DNA from: SB15 sp964639245
GTDB taxonomy: Bacteria > Chloroflexota > Anaerolineae > Aggregatilineales > J027
Length of the DNA stretch: 64,000 nt
Assembly (NCBI GenBank): GCA_964639245.1
Contig: CAZXCU010000001.1
Coordinates: forward strand, 620,001-684,000
Reading direction: 5' to 3'
Part shown: positions 8,464 to 17,982 of the stretch, piece after piece
Layout: every line of letters begins with the position of its first letter
How positions within the stretch are numbered: position 1 is the stretch's first letter
Made by a program: the position numbers and the translations under genes
Notes under the pieces: generated by a model
What the model was told of the DNA's origin: nothing
Database searches by the model: none
What the model saw: only the letters and a program-made list of their open reading frames with translations

Positions 8464-9477
8464 TTATTCTGCTCCGCCATAACGAATACGCGGGTCAATG
8501 AGGGCATAGAGCAAATCGACCCCCAGATTAACCCCGACATAGATAGTAGCAATTAACAGGGTTGTCGCCTGGATAATCGGATAATCGCGCCGTCCAATGG
8601 AGTCGAATAGCCATTTGCCAATGCCGGGCCAAGAGAAAATGGTTTCGGTCAGCACCGCCCCGGAAAGCAGCGCCCCCAATTGCAACCCGATAATCGTAAT
8701 AATTGGCAGCATCGCATTACGGAAGGCATGAACCATGACCACTTTATACTGTCGTAGCCCTTTTGCCCGTGCGGTACGGATATAATCTTGATTCAGCACT
8801 TCCAGCATGGCCGAACGGGTAATCCGTGCAATAATCGAGAGGGGGATGGTAGAAAGGGCAAAAGCGGGCAATGCCAGATGTTCTAGCGCATTTTGCAGGG
8901 CTTTGGTATTACCCGTCAAAATCGAATCTACGACATGCAATCCGGTAATTTCACGGAGTTCTATGCCGCGATCCAAGCGTCCAATGAAGGGGAGCAAATC
9001 CCACTTCACCCCTACAAAAAATATTAACAACAGCCCCAGCACAAAAATAGGTATCGAAACCCCGAACAGCGCCCCGAACATAGTGAGTGTGTCTATGATG
9101 GAATTGCGCCGCACCGCCGAAATCACGCCAATCGGCACGCCAAAAAGCACCGCCAAAAACAAGGCCGAAACCGCCAGTTCAATCGTTGCGGGAAAACGAT
9201 CCTTGAGTTCATCAGTCACAGGTATTTTGCCATTAATTGTTTTGCCAAAATCGCCCTGCAACGCATTGCCAATCCAAATAAAATATTGTTCGTAGAGTGG
9301 GCGATTTAACCCCAATTGGTCACGCACTTCCTCCACCCGTTCAGGGGTAGCGCGTTCCCCCAAAATAACCACCGCCGGGTCGCCGGGAATGAGGTGCAGC
9401 AGCATAAACACCAGAACCGACACGCCAAACAAGACGGGCAGGGCCTCTAAAAAGCGGCGGATAACATATTTGGTCAT
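8464..9477 (-). CDS. ABC transporter permease, DppB/OppB family
   Basis: First permease of the same importer, 337 aa, with about six membrane helices. It begins with the family-typical MTKYVIRRFLEALPVLFGVS and has LIPGDPA followed by the LGLNRPLYEQY segment, and an EAA loop TARAKGLRQYKVVMVHAFRN. GAGGTGAG lies about five bases before the ATG. It is separated from the upstream binding-protein gene by an intercistronic terminator, an arrangement expected to give more binding protein than permease. No ATPase gene (DppD/DppF) is in the window. Confidence 0.92.
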   Translation of the reverse strand: MTKYVIRRFLEALPVLFGVSVLVFMLLHLIPGDPAVVILGERATPERVEEVRDQLGLNRPLYEQYFIWIGNALQGDFGKTINGKIPVTDELKDRFPATIELAVSALFLAVLFGVPIGVISAVRRNSIIDTLTMFGALFGVSIPIFVLGLLLIFFVGVKWDLLPFIGRLDRGIELREITGLHVVDSILTGNTKALQNALEHLALPAFALSTIPLSIIARITRSAMLEVLNQDYIRTARAKGLRQYKVVMVHAFRNAMLPIITIIGLQLGALLSGAVLTETIFSWPGIGKWLFDSIGRRDYPIIQATTLLIATIYVGVNLGVDLLYALIDPRIRYGGAE

Positions 9478-9494
9478 AAAAACTCACCTCTGAT

Positions 9495-9528
9495 GAAAAA
9501 ATGACCCTGTGCGTACAGGGTCATTTTC
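9495..9528 (-). terminator. Intercistronic terminator/attenuator between binding protein and permeases
   Basis: AAATGACCCTGT and ACAGGGTCATTT (9499-9510, 9515-9526) form a 12-bp perfect stem with a GCGT loop. Read on the minus strand the stem runs into six T residues. It lies between the substrate-binding protein and permease genes of one operon, so it probably terminates most but not all transcripts. Confidence 0.85.
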
Positions 9529-9566
9529 TTTACTTCCAGCCAATCAAACCTAGCTGGTACAAAAAC

Positions 9567-11237
9567 TTATTGCAAAACCACATACTTGAAGTGTTCATCA
9601 CCCATCGGGCTGGCGATGTAGGTCACAACCTTATCGCTGAAGGCCAACGGCACGGGGCCATGAGCAACATAGATACGGTCAGCTGTGGCAGCCATCATTT
9701 CTTCAACTTGCTGGTAAATGGCATCGCGTTCTTCGGTAATGGTCGAAACGCGAGCGCGTTGCAGCAGGGTGGCAACTTCGGTGTTCTGGTAGAAGCCTTC
9801 GCGGGACAGCGGAACATCCGCACCAGCGAAGAAGTAACCAATGAAGTTATCGGGGTCGCCGTTGTCACCTGTCCAACCGAGTTGGTACAGACCCAGCAGA
9901 TTGCCGTTGGAACGTTCATCGAGGTAGGTCGCCCAGTCCGCGATGGTTTCCAGTTGAGCATCCACGCCAATTTCTTGCAGGTAGCTCACCTGCGCCGTAC
10001 CGATGGCTTCGGGGTTGGGGTTGTAGGGACGGGTCACGGGCATGTAGTACAAGCGCACCGGAATCTTTTCAACTTCTTCTTCGGTGACATTGCCGTCGGC
10101 ATCCACACCCAACACGGTCAGTTCGCTCAAACCATCAGGATACCCGGCTTCGGCGAGCAAGGCTTTGGCTTGTTCGGGATCATAGGGGGTTTGCACGTTA
10201 GCATTGAAACCAATTGCAATGGTGGGCGGGTTCATGGTGTTGGCAGGCACAGCGCCTTCAACATAGAACGCATCCACAATTTCCTGACGGTTGATGGCTA
10301 AGGAAATCGCTTGGCGCACCAACGGATCACGGAATTCTTTAATGCGATAGTTGAACGCTAGATAGAAGGTGTTGAAGGACGGACGGGGTTCAACGCGCAA
10401 ACCGTCAGTGGAATTAATCACTTCAATGTCTTCAACGGAAGGACGTTCGTAGCCATCAATTTCGCCAGCTTGCAAGGCAGCCAAACGTGCGGCGGTGTCG
10501 GGGATGACACGCAGGACGATGGTTTCCACGTTACCGGGAATTTCGCCCCAGTAATTCGGGTTGCGTTGCAGGGTGATGCTGTCGTCGTTAATCCATTCAA
10601 CGAAGGTATAGGGGCCGGTGCAGTCGTAACCAACATCGGGTGTGCCGTAGGTTTCGCCTGCTGCTTCCACCGCCGCCGGATTCGCCAGCGCGAACATGGG
10701 CATAGCAAGGTTGTTCAGGAATGCACCAATCGGTTGCGCGAGGGTGAAGGTAACTTCAAATTCGCCTGTCGCTTGCACATCGGCAATGAGCGACGCATCG
10801 TCAAATCCGCCGAATTGGGCTTCATAATATTCAAACACCGCTTCGGGGAAGTGCTGCGGGTGGCTGGTCAAACGCCAACGGTCAAAGTTCCATTTGACCG
10901 ATTCGGCATTGAAGGGCGAACCATCATGGAAGGTCGCATTTTCAACCAGTTGGAATGTCCAAGACAAGCCATCTTCGGACACTGACCAGCTTTGCGCCAG
11001 ATTCGCAATCGGGTTGGTTGTCCCGCCTTCAAATTGCAACAGGCCTTCGCAGCCCTGACGTGCCACACGGAACGAAATCCCGTCGGTCACAATCGCGGGG
11101 TCAAGCTGAACGGGGTTGCCTTCTGAACCATACACAAATGTGGTCGCGTCATCTTGAGCGCTCACATTGGGCAGCGCTGCAATCACCAGCAGCAGCACCA
11201 CAGCTAAAAGACTAATCTTTTTAAACAAGGTAAACAT
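9567..11237 (-). CDS. Extracellular solute-binding protein, family 5 (peptide/nickel type)
   Basis: Secreted ligand-binding component of the importer encoded downstream, 556 aa. The signal peptide (MFTLFKKISLLAVVLLL, cleavage near VSAQDD) is followed by the SBP_bac_5 fold: DPAIVTDGIS, LAQSWSVSEDGLSWTFQL, FHDGSPFNAESVKWNFDR and the later NRQEIVDAF and YDPEQAKALLAEAGYP blocks. The start is the ATG at 11237 with AAGGAAAGG just upstream. No lipobox is present, which would be unusual for a single-membrane Gram-positive but common in Chloroflexota. Substrate is probably a peptide, but metal-chelate or sugar ligands cannot be excluded. Confidence 0.92.
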   Translation of the reverse strand: MFTLFKKISLLAVVLLLVIAALPNVSAQDDATTFVYGSEGNPVQLDPAIVTDGISFRVARQGCEGLLQFEGGTTNPIANLAQSWSVSEDGLSWTFQLVENATFHDGSPFNAESVKWNFDRWRLTSHPQHFPEAVFEYYEAQFGGFDDASLIADVQATGEFEVTFTLAQPIGAFLNNLAMPMFALANPAAVEAAGETYGTPDVGYDCTGPYTFVEWINDDSITLQRNPNYWGEIPGNVETIVLRVIPDTAARLAALQAGEIDGYERPSVEDIEVINSTDGLRVEPRPSFNTFYLAFNYRIKEFRDPLVRQAISLAINRQEIVDAFYVEGAVPANTMNPPTIAIGFNANVQTPYDPEQAKALLAEAGYPDGLSELTVLGVDADGNVTEEEVEKIPVRLYYMPVTRPYNPNPEAIGTAQVSYLQEIGVDAQLETIADWATYLDERSNGNLLGLYQLGWTGDNGDPDNFIGYFFAGADVPLSREGFYQNTEVATLLQRARVSTITEERDAIYQQVEEMMAATADRIYVAHGPVPLAFSDKVVTYIASPMGDEHFKYVVLQ

Positions 11238-11384
11238 CCTTTCCTTAAAGGAACTCAACACTTTGAGAACTTGCACACTCAATCTTACCGAATCGTGTAC
11301 GAATTTCCAAAAAGATACACTAAATTTGTGTTTTTTCTATTAAGAAGCTGAAAATCAATTATATTTTAAGGTTAAAAGGTACAA

Positions 11385-12269
11385 ATGATAACAATAATAC
11401 TTGCGTTGTGGGGCTTGGCGCGTCCGCTTATCCTGCTGAGTGTAATCCTGGTTTATATGGCGGGGTTGATCATGGCACGGGCAGATGGCTATCCCTTAGA
11501 AAGGCAGCCCATTTTGTGGGGATTTGCCGCCCTGCTGCTGGTAGCGCTGTCCATCCACTACACCAATGAATATGCCGATTATGAAACGGATGCCCTCACC
11601 ACCCCGACGCTCTATTCTGGGGGGAGTGGTGTTTTAGCACAGGGAAAAGTTCCGCGACAACTGGCCTTACAAGCAGCATGGGTTTCTCTTTTTGGGGGAG
11701 CAAGCGTTGGGGTGTGGGGACTTGCAGCGCAAATTTTGACGTGGCAGACGCTGGCGATTTTATTGGCGGGTGGTTTTTTCGGCTGGATGTATTCGCTGCC
11801 CCCGTTAAAATTGGCGTGGCGCGGGTGGGGCGAACTGGACAACGCCATTTTGGGGGGAATTTTTCTGCACGGCTACGGCTACAGTGTGGTCACGGGAACG
11901 CTCAAAGTTTCGGTGATTCTGGCGTGCATCCCTTTTACCTTGCTGGTATTTAACAATTTGCTGGCGACCACATGGGCAGACCACCGTGCGGATGCTCAGG
12001 CGGGTAAAAATACCTTGGCGGTGCAGTGGCCTGTGCCACGTTTGCGGATGTTATATGGGCTATGTCTATTTTCCGCCCTTGTCAGCCTATTTTTTCTCCA
12101 CAATCAGATTGTGCCGCTTGAAGTGGTGCTAGGCAGTTTACTGGCTGTCCCGTTGCTGCTGTGGGGATGGTTCACCTATACCCGCCTGCATAATCCCTAC
12201 CCGACATCGAATGGGATGGTGGTTTTTGTCATCGGGCAGATGGTCGGCTGGTATCTCGTGGGTAGCTAG
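11385..12269 (+). CDS. UbiA-family prenyltransferase, MenA-like
   Basis: Integral membrane aromatic prenyltransferase of 294 aa with about eight to nine helices. Both Asp-rich motifs that bind the prenyl diphosphate-magnesium are present: NEYADYETD near residue 61 and ADHRADAQAGKNTLAV near residue 200. The linking YSLPPLKLAWRGWGE loop is typical of the family and closest to 1,4-dihydroxy-2-naphthoate prenyltransferase (menaquinone synthesis). No other men genes are adjacent, so the aromatic acceptor is uncertain. Confidence 0.82.
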   Translation: MITIILALWGLARPLILLSVILVYMAGLIMARADGYPLERQPILWGFAALLLVALSIHYTNEYADYETDALTTPTLYSGGSGVLAQGKVPRQLALQAAWVSLFGGASVGVWGLAAQILTWQTLAILLAGGFFGWMYSLPPLKLAWRGWGELDNAILGGIFLHGYGYSVVTGTLKVSVILACIPFTLLVFNNLLATTWADHRADAQAGKNTLAVQWPVPRLRMLYGLCLFSALVSLFFLHNQIVPLEVVLGSLLAVPLLLWGWFTYTRLHNPYPTSNGMVVFVIGQMVGWYLVGS

Positions 12270-12337
12270 GCCATTGGACGGATTGTATTTGCGCCCAAAG
12301 CGGCCTATCCTGAAAAAGCCATAACAAGGAATCTTCT

Positions 12338-13222
12338 ATGCAAAAACATGCCTATCATCTGCTGGACGTGTTCACCGATACACGCTTTGGCGGGAATCAA
12401 CTTGCCGTTTTTCTGGATGGACACCTCATCCCCGAAAACCGGATGCAAGTTCTAGCCCACGAATTGAATCTTTCGGAAACGGTGTTTGTTTTTCCGCCCG
12501 ACGACCCCAATAACCATTTCAAATTGCGGATTTTTACCCCCGCGATGGAACTCCCAATGGCAGGGCATCCCACCGTTGGCACGGCCTACCTGTTGCACCA
12601 AGAAGGCAAACTTGCCGCAGGTCACGCCCGTTTAGAAGAAAAAGTGGGGGTGATTCCGGTGATGATTGCCGACTCTGGCGCGGTCAAAATGACACAGCCC
12701 CGCCCAGAATTTGGTCAGGTGATTGAAAATCGCACCCTAGCAGCTGATTTGCTTTCGCTCGCTGAGTCTGAGCTGCACCCCGATTACCCTGTTCAGCCGG
12801 TTTCATCGGGTGTGCCATTTACCTTGATCCCGATTAAAGACCTCGCTGCAATTCGGAAAATCAAACTGCGGCAGGATGTCTGGGAACAGCATTTTAAAAA
12901 TTCGTCCGCCCCGCACATTTTTGTGTTTACCCCCGAAACCGAGAATCCGCAGGCATCGGTTCATTCGCGGATGTTTGCTCCGGCGATGGGCATTAGCGAA
13001 GACCCCGCCACGGGTGCCGCCAGTGGGCCGCTCGGAGCTTATCTGGTGCAGTATGGACTCGTCAAAGCGGAAAACGCACTGCATATCCTTAGTGAGCAGG
13101 GGATTGAAGCCGGACGACCCAGCGCCATTCAGATTGAAGTGGATGTCGAAGGCGAGAACATCACCGGGGTACGGATTGGCGGAGAATCCGTTTACATCGG
13201 GGCAGGCTTTATCCAATTCTGA
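12338..13222 (+). CDS. PhzF-family isomerase/epimerase
   Basis: Cytoplasmic PhzF-fold protein of 294 aa; the family includes the phenazine isomerase and many enzymes of unknown substrate. The N-terminal block has FGGNQLAVF and the catalytic Glu47 in NLSETVF, then FTPAMELPMAGHPTVG. The mirrored C-terminal half contains GISEDPATGAASGPLGAYL. AAGGA lies upstream of the ATG. There are no phenazine genes nearby, so a phenazine role is not implied. Confidence 0.9.
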   Translation: MQKHAYHLLDVFTDTRFGGNQLAVFLDGHLIPENRMQVLAHELNLSETVFVFPPDDPNNHFKLRIFTPAMELPMAGHPTVGTAYLLHQEGKLAAGHARLEEKVGVIPVMIADSGAVKMTQPRPEFGQVIENRTLAADLLSLAESELHPDYPVQPVSSGVPFTLIPIKDLAAIRKIKLRQDVWEQHFKNSSAPHIFVFTPETENPQASVHSRMFAPAMGISEDPATGAASGPLGAYLVQYGLVKAENALHILSEQGIEAGRPSAIQIEVDVEGENITGVRIGGESVYIGAGFIQF

Positions 13223-13237
13223 AAACAGGAGACCTTT

Positions 13238-13276
13238 GGGCGGGTAGGCAGGAACATCGGCAAGGCCTACCCGCCC
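13238..13276. terminator. Bidirectional hairpin between convergent phzF-like and CBS genes
   Basis: GGGCGGGTAGGC (13238-13249) and GCCTACCCGCCC (13265-13276) form a perfect 12-bp inverted repeat with a 15-base loop, placed between two convergent stops. No T-run follows, so termination strength is uncertain. The GGGCGGGT core resembles the repeat family seen at 46.5 and 47.75 kb. Confidence 0.6.
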
Positions 13277-13286
13277 GATGGAGACG

Positions 13287-13709
13287 CTATTCGGTATATT
13301 CTTTCACCACAAGGCGGAAAATATCGCTTTCGGTGATAATCCCTACCAACTTGTCATTTTCGATAACGGGCAACCCGCCAATTTTCTTTTCCAGCATCAA
13401 GCGGGCCGCTTCGACAATGGGTGTTTGGGGTGTGACGGTTGCCACTTCCCGTTTCATTAACTTAACGACTTTGATTTTGGCGAGCAGATAGGTCAGTTCA
13501 TAAATGTTCAATGCTTTGGCATCGGAGGGTTCGGCTTCATGCACATCACTCAACGAAATAATCCCCAGTAGGTGATGGTCGTCGTCCACCACAGGCAAAC
13601 GGCGGATGCTGTATTCTTTCATGAGTTCATGGGCTTCTGGCAGCGTGGCTTCGGCATGAATCGTCACCGGATTTTGAGTCATCCAATTACCGACAATTTT
13701 ATTTTTCAT
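13287..13709 (-). CDS. Tandem CBS-domain protein
   Basis: Stand-alone CBS pair of 140 aa (a Bateman module), expected to bind an adenosine nucleotide and signal energy state. The first domain has WMTQNPVTI and YSIRRLPVVDDDHHLLGIISLSDV, the second LMKREVATVTPQTPI and GGLPVIENDKLVGIITESDIF. The start is the ATG at 13709 (MKNKIVG) with AAGGAAA upstream; the longer frame runs into the neighbouring MFS gene without similarity. Confidence 0.9.
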   Translation of the reverse strand: MKNKIVGNWMTQNPVTIHAEATLPEAHELMKEYSIRRLPVVDDDHHLLGIISLSDVHEAEPSDAKALNIYELTYLLAKIKVVKLMKREVATVTPQTPIVEAARLMLEKKIGGLPVIENDKLVGIITESDIFRLVVKEYTE

Positions 13710-13753
13710 AAAAGTTTCCTTTTCGCAGCGTGTTGAAAAGGCTGCTCCCCTCA

Positions 13754-15010
13754 TTATACACGCCGACGGGGTTGGCGGGTGAAAAAACTGAACATCATCG
13801 CCACCAATGCCAGCCCGATTCCCAACCACAGCACTAGGTTATAATTACCGGTGTGGTCGTAACTCAAGCCGAACAGAATCGGCCCGATAGACGTTCCCGC
13901 GATGGTTCCTGTTGCCACGAAGCCACGAATCGCGCCCTGATGCCGTCGCCCGAACAGATTCGTCCACACCGCCCCATCAAAGACAGCCCCATTGCCAATG
14001 ACATAGCCAAAAGCAACGGCATAGAGGAACAGCATCCATGTCTCCCGCATGACCATCGCCAAGCTCATTGAGGCAATCAGGGCGACCAATTGAAATCCGA
14101 GTACTCGTCCCGGTAGGATGCGGTCTACCAAGGTACCGGACAAGAGCGCCACGCCCGCGCTAATCAAGGCCAGCAGACCATAAGTTTGGGCAGTTGTCGC
14201 GGAATCATGCCCCACCGCCGCAAAAATCGACATCTGGTGAATAATGAGTCCTGTTCCCCATGCGGGCGAAATCATCCGTCCGGCCAAAAAAATCCAGAAA
14301 ATCCATGTCTGGCGGGCTTCATCCAATGTCCAGTTGTCCTCATCCACCAACGTTTGATATTTCAGCGCGAGTCCATCTGGCACAAGACCAAATTCCTCCG
14401 GTGTATTTCGCATCAGCAACCACGCCAACGGCACAAAGGTAACTGCCACACCCACCGCCATTAAAATCCACACTTCGCGCCAGCCCTGCGACTCAATTAA
14501 ATTTTGCAGCACCGGCACCGCTGCCGCTTGAAACAGCGAAAAAATCACCAGCATCAAACTCATCATCCGTCCACGCCGCCGCCAGAACCATTGAGCAATC
14601 GCTGTGCTGTTGACCAACGGAATCGCACCATAACCGAGCGCACGGATAGCGATAAATCCGAGCAACAGAGTAAAGGCACTGTGGATGAAAGACATCCCCG
14701 CCACCACCCCAACAAACAACACACTGATGATTGTGCCGGTAATGCGATTGCCGTAGTAGTCAACTTTCCGTCCGAACCATGTCAGGCTCAGCGCAGCAAT
14801 GAATGTTCCCAAACCATAGAGGGTCGAAACTGCTGTGCGGCTGAGGTCAAATTCTTGAATATAGGTATCCACGAACAGGGAGGTTACAAAACTTTGTCCC
14901 GGCGAACTGGCGATAAATCCGAGTGTGGCGACGGCCCAAACCACCCATCCATAATAGATAGGTGAATGACTCACCGCACGGCTGTGGTGCGTTTTAGAAC
15001 GGGTTATCAT
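13754..15010 (-). CDS. Major facilitator superfamily transporter
   Basis: Twelve-helix MFS permease of 418 aa. The loop between helices 2 and 3 carries a degenerate MFS signature (WFGRKVDYYGNR) and similar charged loops recur in the C-terminal half (SGTLVDRILPGR). The start YYGWVVWAVATLGFIASSPGQSF is typical of the oxalate/formate antiporter (OFA/MCT-like) branch. The substrate is not readable. It is transcribed toward the CBS gene with a gap of 44 bp, so the two may be co-transcribed. Confidence 0.88.
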   Translation of the reverse strand: MITRSKTHHSRAVSHSPIYYGWVVWAVATLGFIASSPGQSFVTSLFVDTYIQEFDLSRTAVSTLYGLGTFIAALSLTWFGRKVDYYGNRITGTIISVLFVGVVAGMSFIHSAFTLLLGFIAIRALGYGAIPLVNSTAIAQWFWRRRGRMMSLMLVIFSLFQAAAVPVLQNLIESQGWREVWILMAVGVAVTFVPLAWLLMRNTPEEFGLVPDGLALKYQTLVDEDNWTLDEARQTWIFWIFLAGRMISPAWGTGLIIHQMSIFAAVGHDSATTAQTYGLLALISAGVALLSGTLVDRILPGRVLGFQLVALIASMSLAMVMRETWMLFLYAVAFGYVIGNGAVFDGAVWTNLFGRRHQGAIRGFVATGTIAGTSIGPILFGLSYDHTGNYNLVLWLGIGLALVAMMFSFFTRQPRRRV

Positions 15011-15409
15011 GGTGTTTCAATCTTGAGGTGACGAAATATTAAGGCGAGGCAGTCAACTTCTCCTGCCTTGCCTCATCATTTTAGCAGAAAATCATAGGAT
15101 CATTTCTGATATAAAATTGGTCAGGTCATCGAAAAACCTGTAAATTCGTGCGAAAGTGTCGTCGCAAAAGGCTTGGCATGAGGCTTCTTCCTGTTGATTT
15201 GTGTCACCAGCTTAAAAAATGCTTTTGGCAATCTCCTTTTTAACTTCGCTTCATACTCCCTTATAATTCACAGCAGTTGTATTTTCGGTATTGGTCGGAA
15301 TGGGTGCTATGTGAGCAAGTTTCTGCAAGCGATTCCCGTCCGCAGAGCCGATCAATGGTTTTTACCCGAACAAAATTAGATAATAGGTGTTAAGTGAGGG
15401 AAAGTTTTT
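15011..15409. other. Intergenic region without recognised gene
   Basis: About 400 bp between the divergently transcribed MFS and peroxidase-fusion genes. It holds a TATAAT box at 15262-15267 facing the peroxidase gene with no good -35 match. A 61-codon open frame at 15194-15379 has no Shine-Dalgarno and no protein-like composition. It probably contains the two divergent promoters. Confidence 0.4.
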
Positions 15410-17800
15410 ATGAAAGAGCAAAAAACGACACGCCGTTCGCGGGGATGTTTATGGGCGGTGGGTATTCTAGTCGGGCTATTGGTCATCGGGTTTATCGCGC
15501 TGGCGGTGATGCCTGTCGAAGCCGATGAAGCAATCCCCGAAGCGGAATGGGGGGTCGGCACGATCAGTGTTGAACCTGCGTGGACAGGTTTAAAACGCGA
15601 ATGGCCTGAAGCGCCTGCCTTAGCCAATTTTGACCCTGCGACGGCTAATCTGGGGTATCAATTGTTTTTTGACCCGATTGTGTCCGGCGATAATTCACAA
15701 TCTTGCGCCCACTGCCACCATCCCGATTTAGGGTTTTCGGATGGGCAAAAAGTGGCGACGGGGCTAGGGGGAGAAGTTCCCCCACGCAACGCCCCAACCC
15801 TGTGGAATGTGGCCTACAACACCGCGTTCATGTGGGATGGGCGGGCGCAAACCCTTGAAGACCATCTGGAACAGGTGATTACCTCCTCCAATGAGATGGG
15901 GCAGGATTTAAATGAATTGGTGGCAGAAATTGCGGCTGTGCCTGCTTATGTAGAACAATTTGAGGCACTGTTTGAGGATGGCGTGACCCAAACCAATGTT
16001 CTGGCAGCGATTGCTATGTTTGAACGCTCCCTCATTAGTGATGGGGCAGCCTTTGATGCGTATGTCGAAGGCGATTTTGACGCGCTGACCAGCCAGCAGC
16101 GACGCGGCTTGGGGATTTTCCGTTCAGCGGCGACCCGTTGTTTTGAATGTCACAGCGCCCCTACCTTCACCGATGATGATTTCCGTGTGATTGGTGTGCC
16201 AGATGAGGATTACAACGACAGAGGCTATGGCGCACAGGTGGGCGGGGAAGGGATGGATTTTGCTTTCAAAATCCCGACACTGCGAAATGTCGTGCTGAAT
16301 GCGCCCTACATGCACAACGGGCATTTTGAAACGCTGGAAGAAATTGTTCAGTTTTACAGTGATAGCGGCGGGTTGGCGTTTGGCTTTGAAGCTGACCAGA
16401 TTGACCGTTCGGTTGCACCCGGATTTGAACTTTCCGAACAAGAATCGGCGGATTTGGTGGCTTTTCTCTATGCGCTGACCGATGAAACCATCCCCGAAAG
16501 GTTGTGGGAAGGATTGGACTATATTGACGACGAAGGCCGCGTAGTGATTCCCAATGAAGTGCCTTCGGGGTCAGAAAATCTGGTCGAACCGATTGAAAAT
16601 CCGGCGCAGGATACCCTGTCAAATTTAACCGCAGCCCCCGATGAACGGGCGGAATGCAACCGTGATGCGGACGCTAAGACGGTGACGGTGGGTGAAGGGC
16701 AAACCATTCAGCAGGCGGTGGACTGTGCCGAGTCTGGCGATACGATTCTGGTGCCGCCGGGTGTGTACCATGAACGGGTGTTGATTGACTTAAATGGCAT
16801 TACCCTACGGGGTCTGGTGGATGAAGTCCCCGAAATGTGTCCGGTGCAATCGCCGGAAGCGATGTGGCCTGAAGGTGATGCTGCCCCGAATTGGCCTATC
16901 TTGGATGGCGATATAGACGGAAATGGCACCAAGGATTTAACCGATGGGGTGATTGCTTCGGGGCATGACTTCACAATGGAATATTTCATTGTGCAACATT
17001 ATCAAGGCAATGGTGTATTGGCGGAAGGGGTACGCAATGTGACCATGCGCCATTTGTTCACCAAAGATACCGGGTTGTACGGGGTGTATCCGGTTCGCAG
17101 TAACCATGTGCTGGTCGAATGTAACGTGACCACGCTTGCCACTGATGCAGGGATTTACGTGGGGCAGTCGCAAGATATTGTCGTGCGGAATAACCTTGCC
17201 TATGACGGGGTGACAGGCATTGAAATTGAAAATTCAGTCAATGCCGAAGTGTACGAAAATGAAACATGGAATAACACGGGCGGGATTCTGGTGTTCCTGC
17301 TGCCAAATATTCATTCGCGGGTGTCGCATGATATTGTCGTGCGGGATAATTATGTGCATCACAACAACCGTCCCAAAGGTGATGCTACGCCCGGCTCGAT
17401 TGTGGGCAAGATTCCGGTGGGGACAGGGATTTTCTTGATGGCTACGGATGATACCCAAGTATATAACAATCGCATCGAGGGCAATGAAAGTTTTGGGGTA
17501 GGGATTACCTCCCTTTACCAGGCCTACGAGCCGGAAGAAATTGGTGATGTGGGGCCACTGGCGGAAAATAACCATGTTTACGACAACACCTACCTAGACA
17601 ACGGGAACAACCCTTCGCAAGAGGTCAAGGATGCCGGACTGCCGGGCGCAGATGTGCTGTGGGATGCACGGGGTTACGGGAATCGTGTAGATGAGGATGG
17701 AATCAGCACTTTTCCGCCGCTTTTGCCGGGCGAAGATTGGCCTGAATTTTTGGAGCGCCCTCTGTTCCAGATCTGGAACTTTTTAGGGAAAAATATGTAA
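15410..17800 (+). CDS. Di-heme cytochrome c peroxidase-like domain fused to a right-handed parallel beta-helix
   Basis: Membrane-anchored extracytoplasmic protein of 796 aa. Residues 14-34 form a membrane helix. Residues about 60-460 are a MauG/CcpA-type di-heme domain with two heme sites, CAHCH (Cys99, Cys102, His103) and CFECH (Cys244, Cys247, His248), and the family patterns RNAPTLWNVAYN, FMWDGRAQTLEDH and IPTLRNVVLNAPYMHNG. From about 470 to the end the sequence changes to a NosD-like beta-helix, opening with IQQAVDCAESGDTILVPPGVYHE and continuing through many VVRNN/VYNN turns. The peroxidase part would reduce peroxide or oxidise a protein; the helix part may bind a polymer or metal. The fusion is one uninterrupted frame. 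Confidence 0.85.
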   Translation: MKEQKTTRRSRGCLWAVGILVGLLVIGFIALAVMPVEADEAIPEAEWGVGTISVEPAWTGLKREWPEAPALANFDPATANLGYQLFFDPIVSGDNSQSCAHCHHPDLGFSDGQKVATGLGGEVPPRNAPTLWNVAYNTAFMWDGRAQTLEDHLEQVITSSNEMGQDLNELVAEIAAVPAYVEQFEALFEDGVTQTNVLAAIAMFERSLISDGAAFDAYVEGDFDALTSQQRRGLGIFRSAATRCFECHSAPTFTDDDFRVIGVPDEDYNDRGYGAQVGGEGMDFAFKIPTLRNVVLNAPYMHNGHFETLEEIVQFYSDSGGLAFGFEADQIDRSVAPGFELSEQESADLVAFLYALTDETIPERLWEGLDYIDDEGRVVIPNEVPSGSENLVEPIENPAQDTLSNLTAAPDERAECNRDADAKTVTVGEGQTIQQAVDCAESGDTILVPPGVYHERVLIDLNGITLRGLVDEVPEMCPVQSPEAMWPEGDAAPNWPILDGDIDGNGTKDLTDGVIASGHDFTMEYFIVQHYQGNGVLAEGVRNVTMRHLFTKDTGLYGVYPVRSNHVLVECNVTTLATDAGIYVGQSQDIVVRNNLAYDGVTGIEIENSVNAEVYENETWNNTGGILVFLLPNIHSRVSHDIVVRDNYVHHNNRPKGDATPGSIVGKIPVGTGIFLMATDDTQVYNNRIEGNESFGVGITSLYQAYEPEEIGDVGPLAENNHVYDNTYLDNGNNPSQEVKDAGLPGADVLWDARGYGNRVDEDGISTFPPLLPGEDWPEFLERPLFQIWNFLGKNM

Positions 17801-17811
17801 AAATTGTTCGT

Positions 17812-17937
17812 AACTCACCTTACGCAATGCGGGAAAATCCCTACCCTCAATCCCTCCCCAAAGCATTGGGGAGGGAAGCTGAAGGCAGGGTGGGGTCAAA
17901 AAATGTCCCCAAAATTCTATTCTGTGTAAGGTGAGTT
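17812..17937. mobile_element. MITE-like element, family A, copy 1
   Basis: Non-coding element of about 126 bp with 15-bp terminal inverted repeats, AACTCACCTTACGCA at the left and TGTGTAAGGTGAGTT at the right (one mismatch). The interior contains a large palindrome CCCTCCCCAA...TTGGGGAGGG. A near-identical copy lies at 56882-57003. Flanks TTCGTAA and TTCATAA could be a diverged target duplication. It sits behind the peroxidase-fusion gene and encodes nothing. Confidence 0.75.
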
Positions 17938-17982
17938 CATAAGAGGGGGCGGATTGCGGCGCGGCGAAGTTTGATATGCACG

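Noticed and set aside
9501..10301. 266-codon plus-strand frame opposite the binding-protein gene
   Set aside because: It is the antisense shadow of a clear SBP family 5 gene and begins in the terminator hairpin; its composition is that of a complement strand.
15194..15379. 61-codon frame in the gap before the peroxidase-fusion gene
   Set aside because: No ribosome site, no conserved pattern and a rare-residue composition; more likely promoter DNA.
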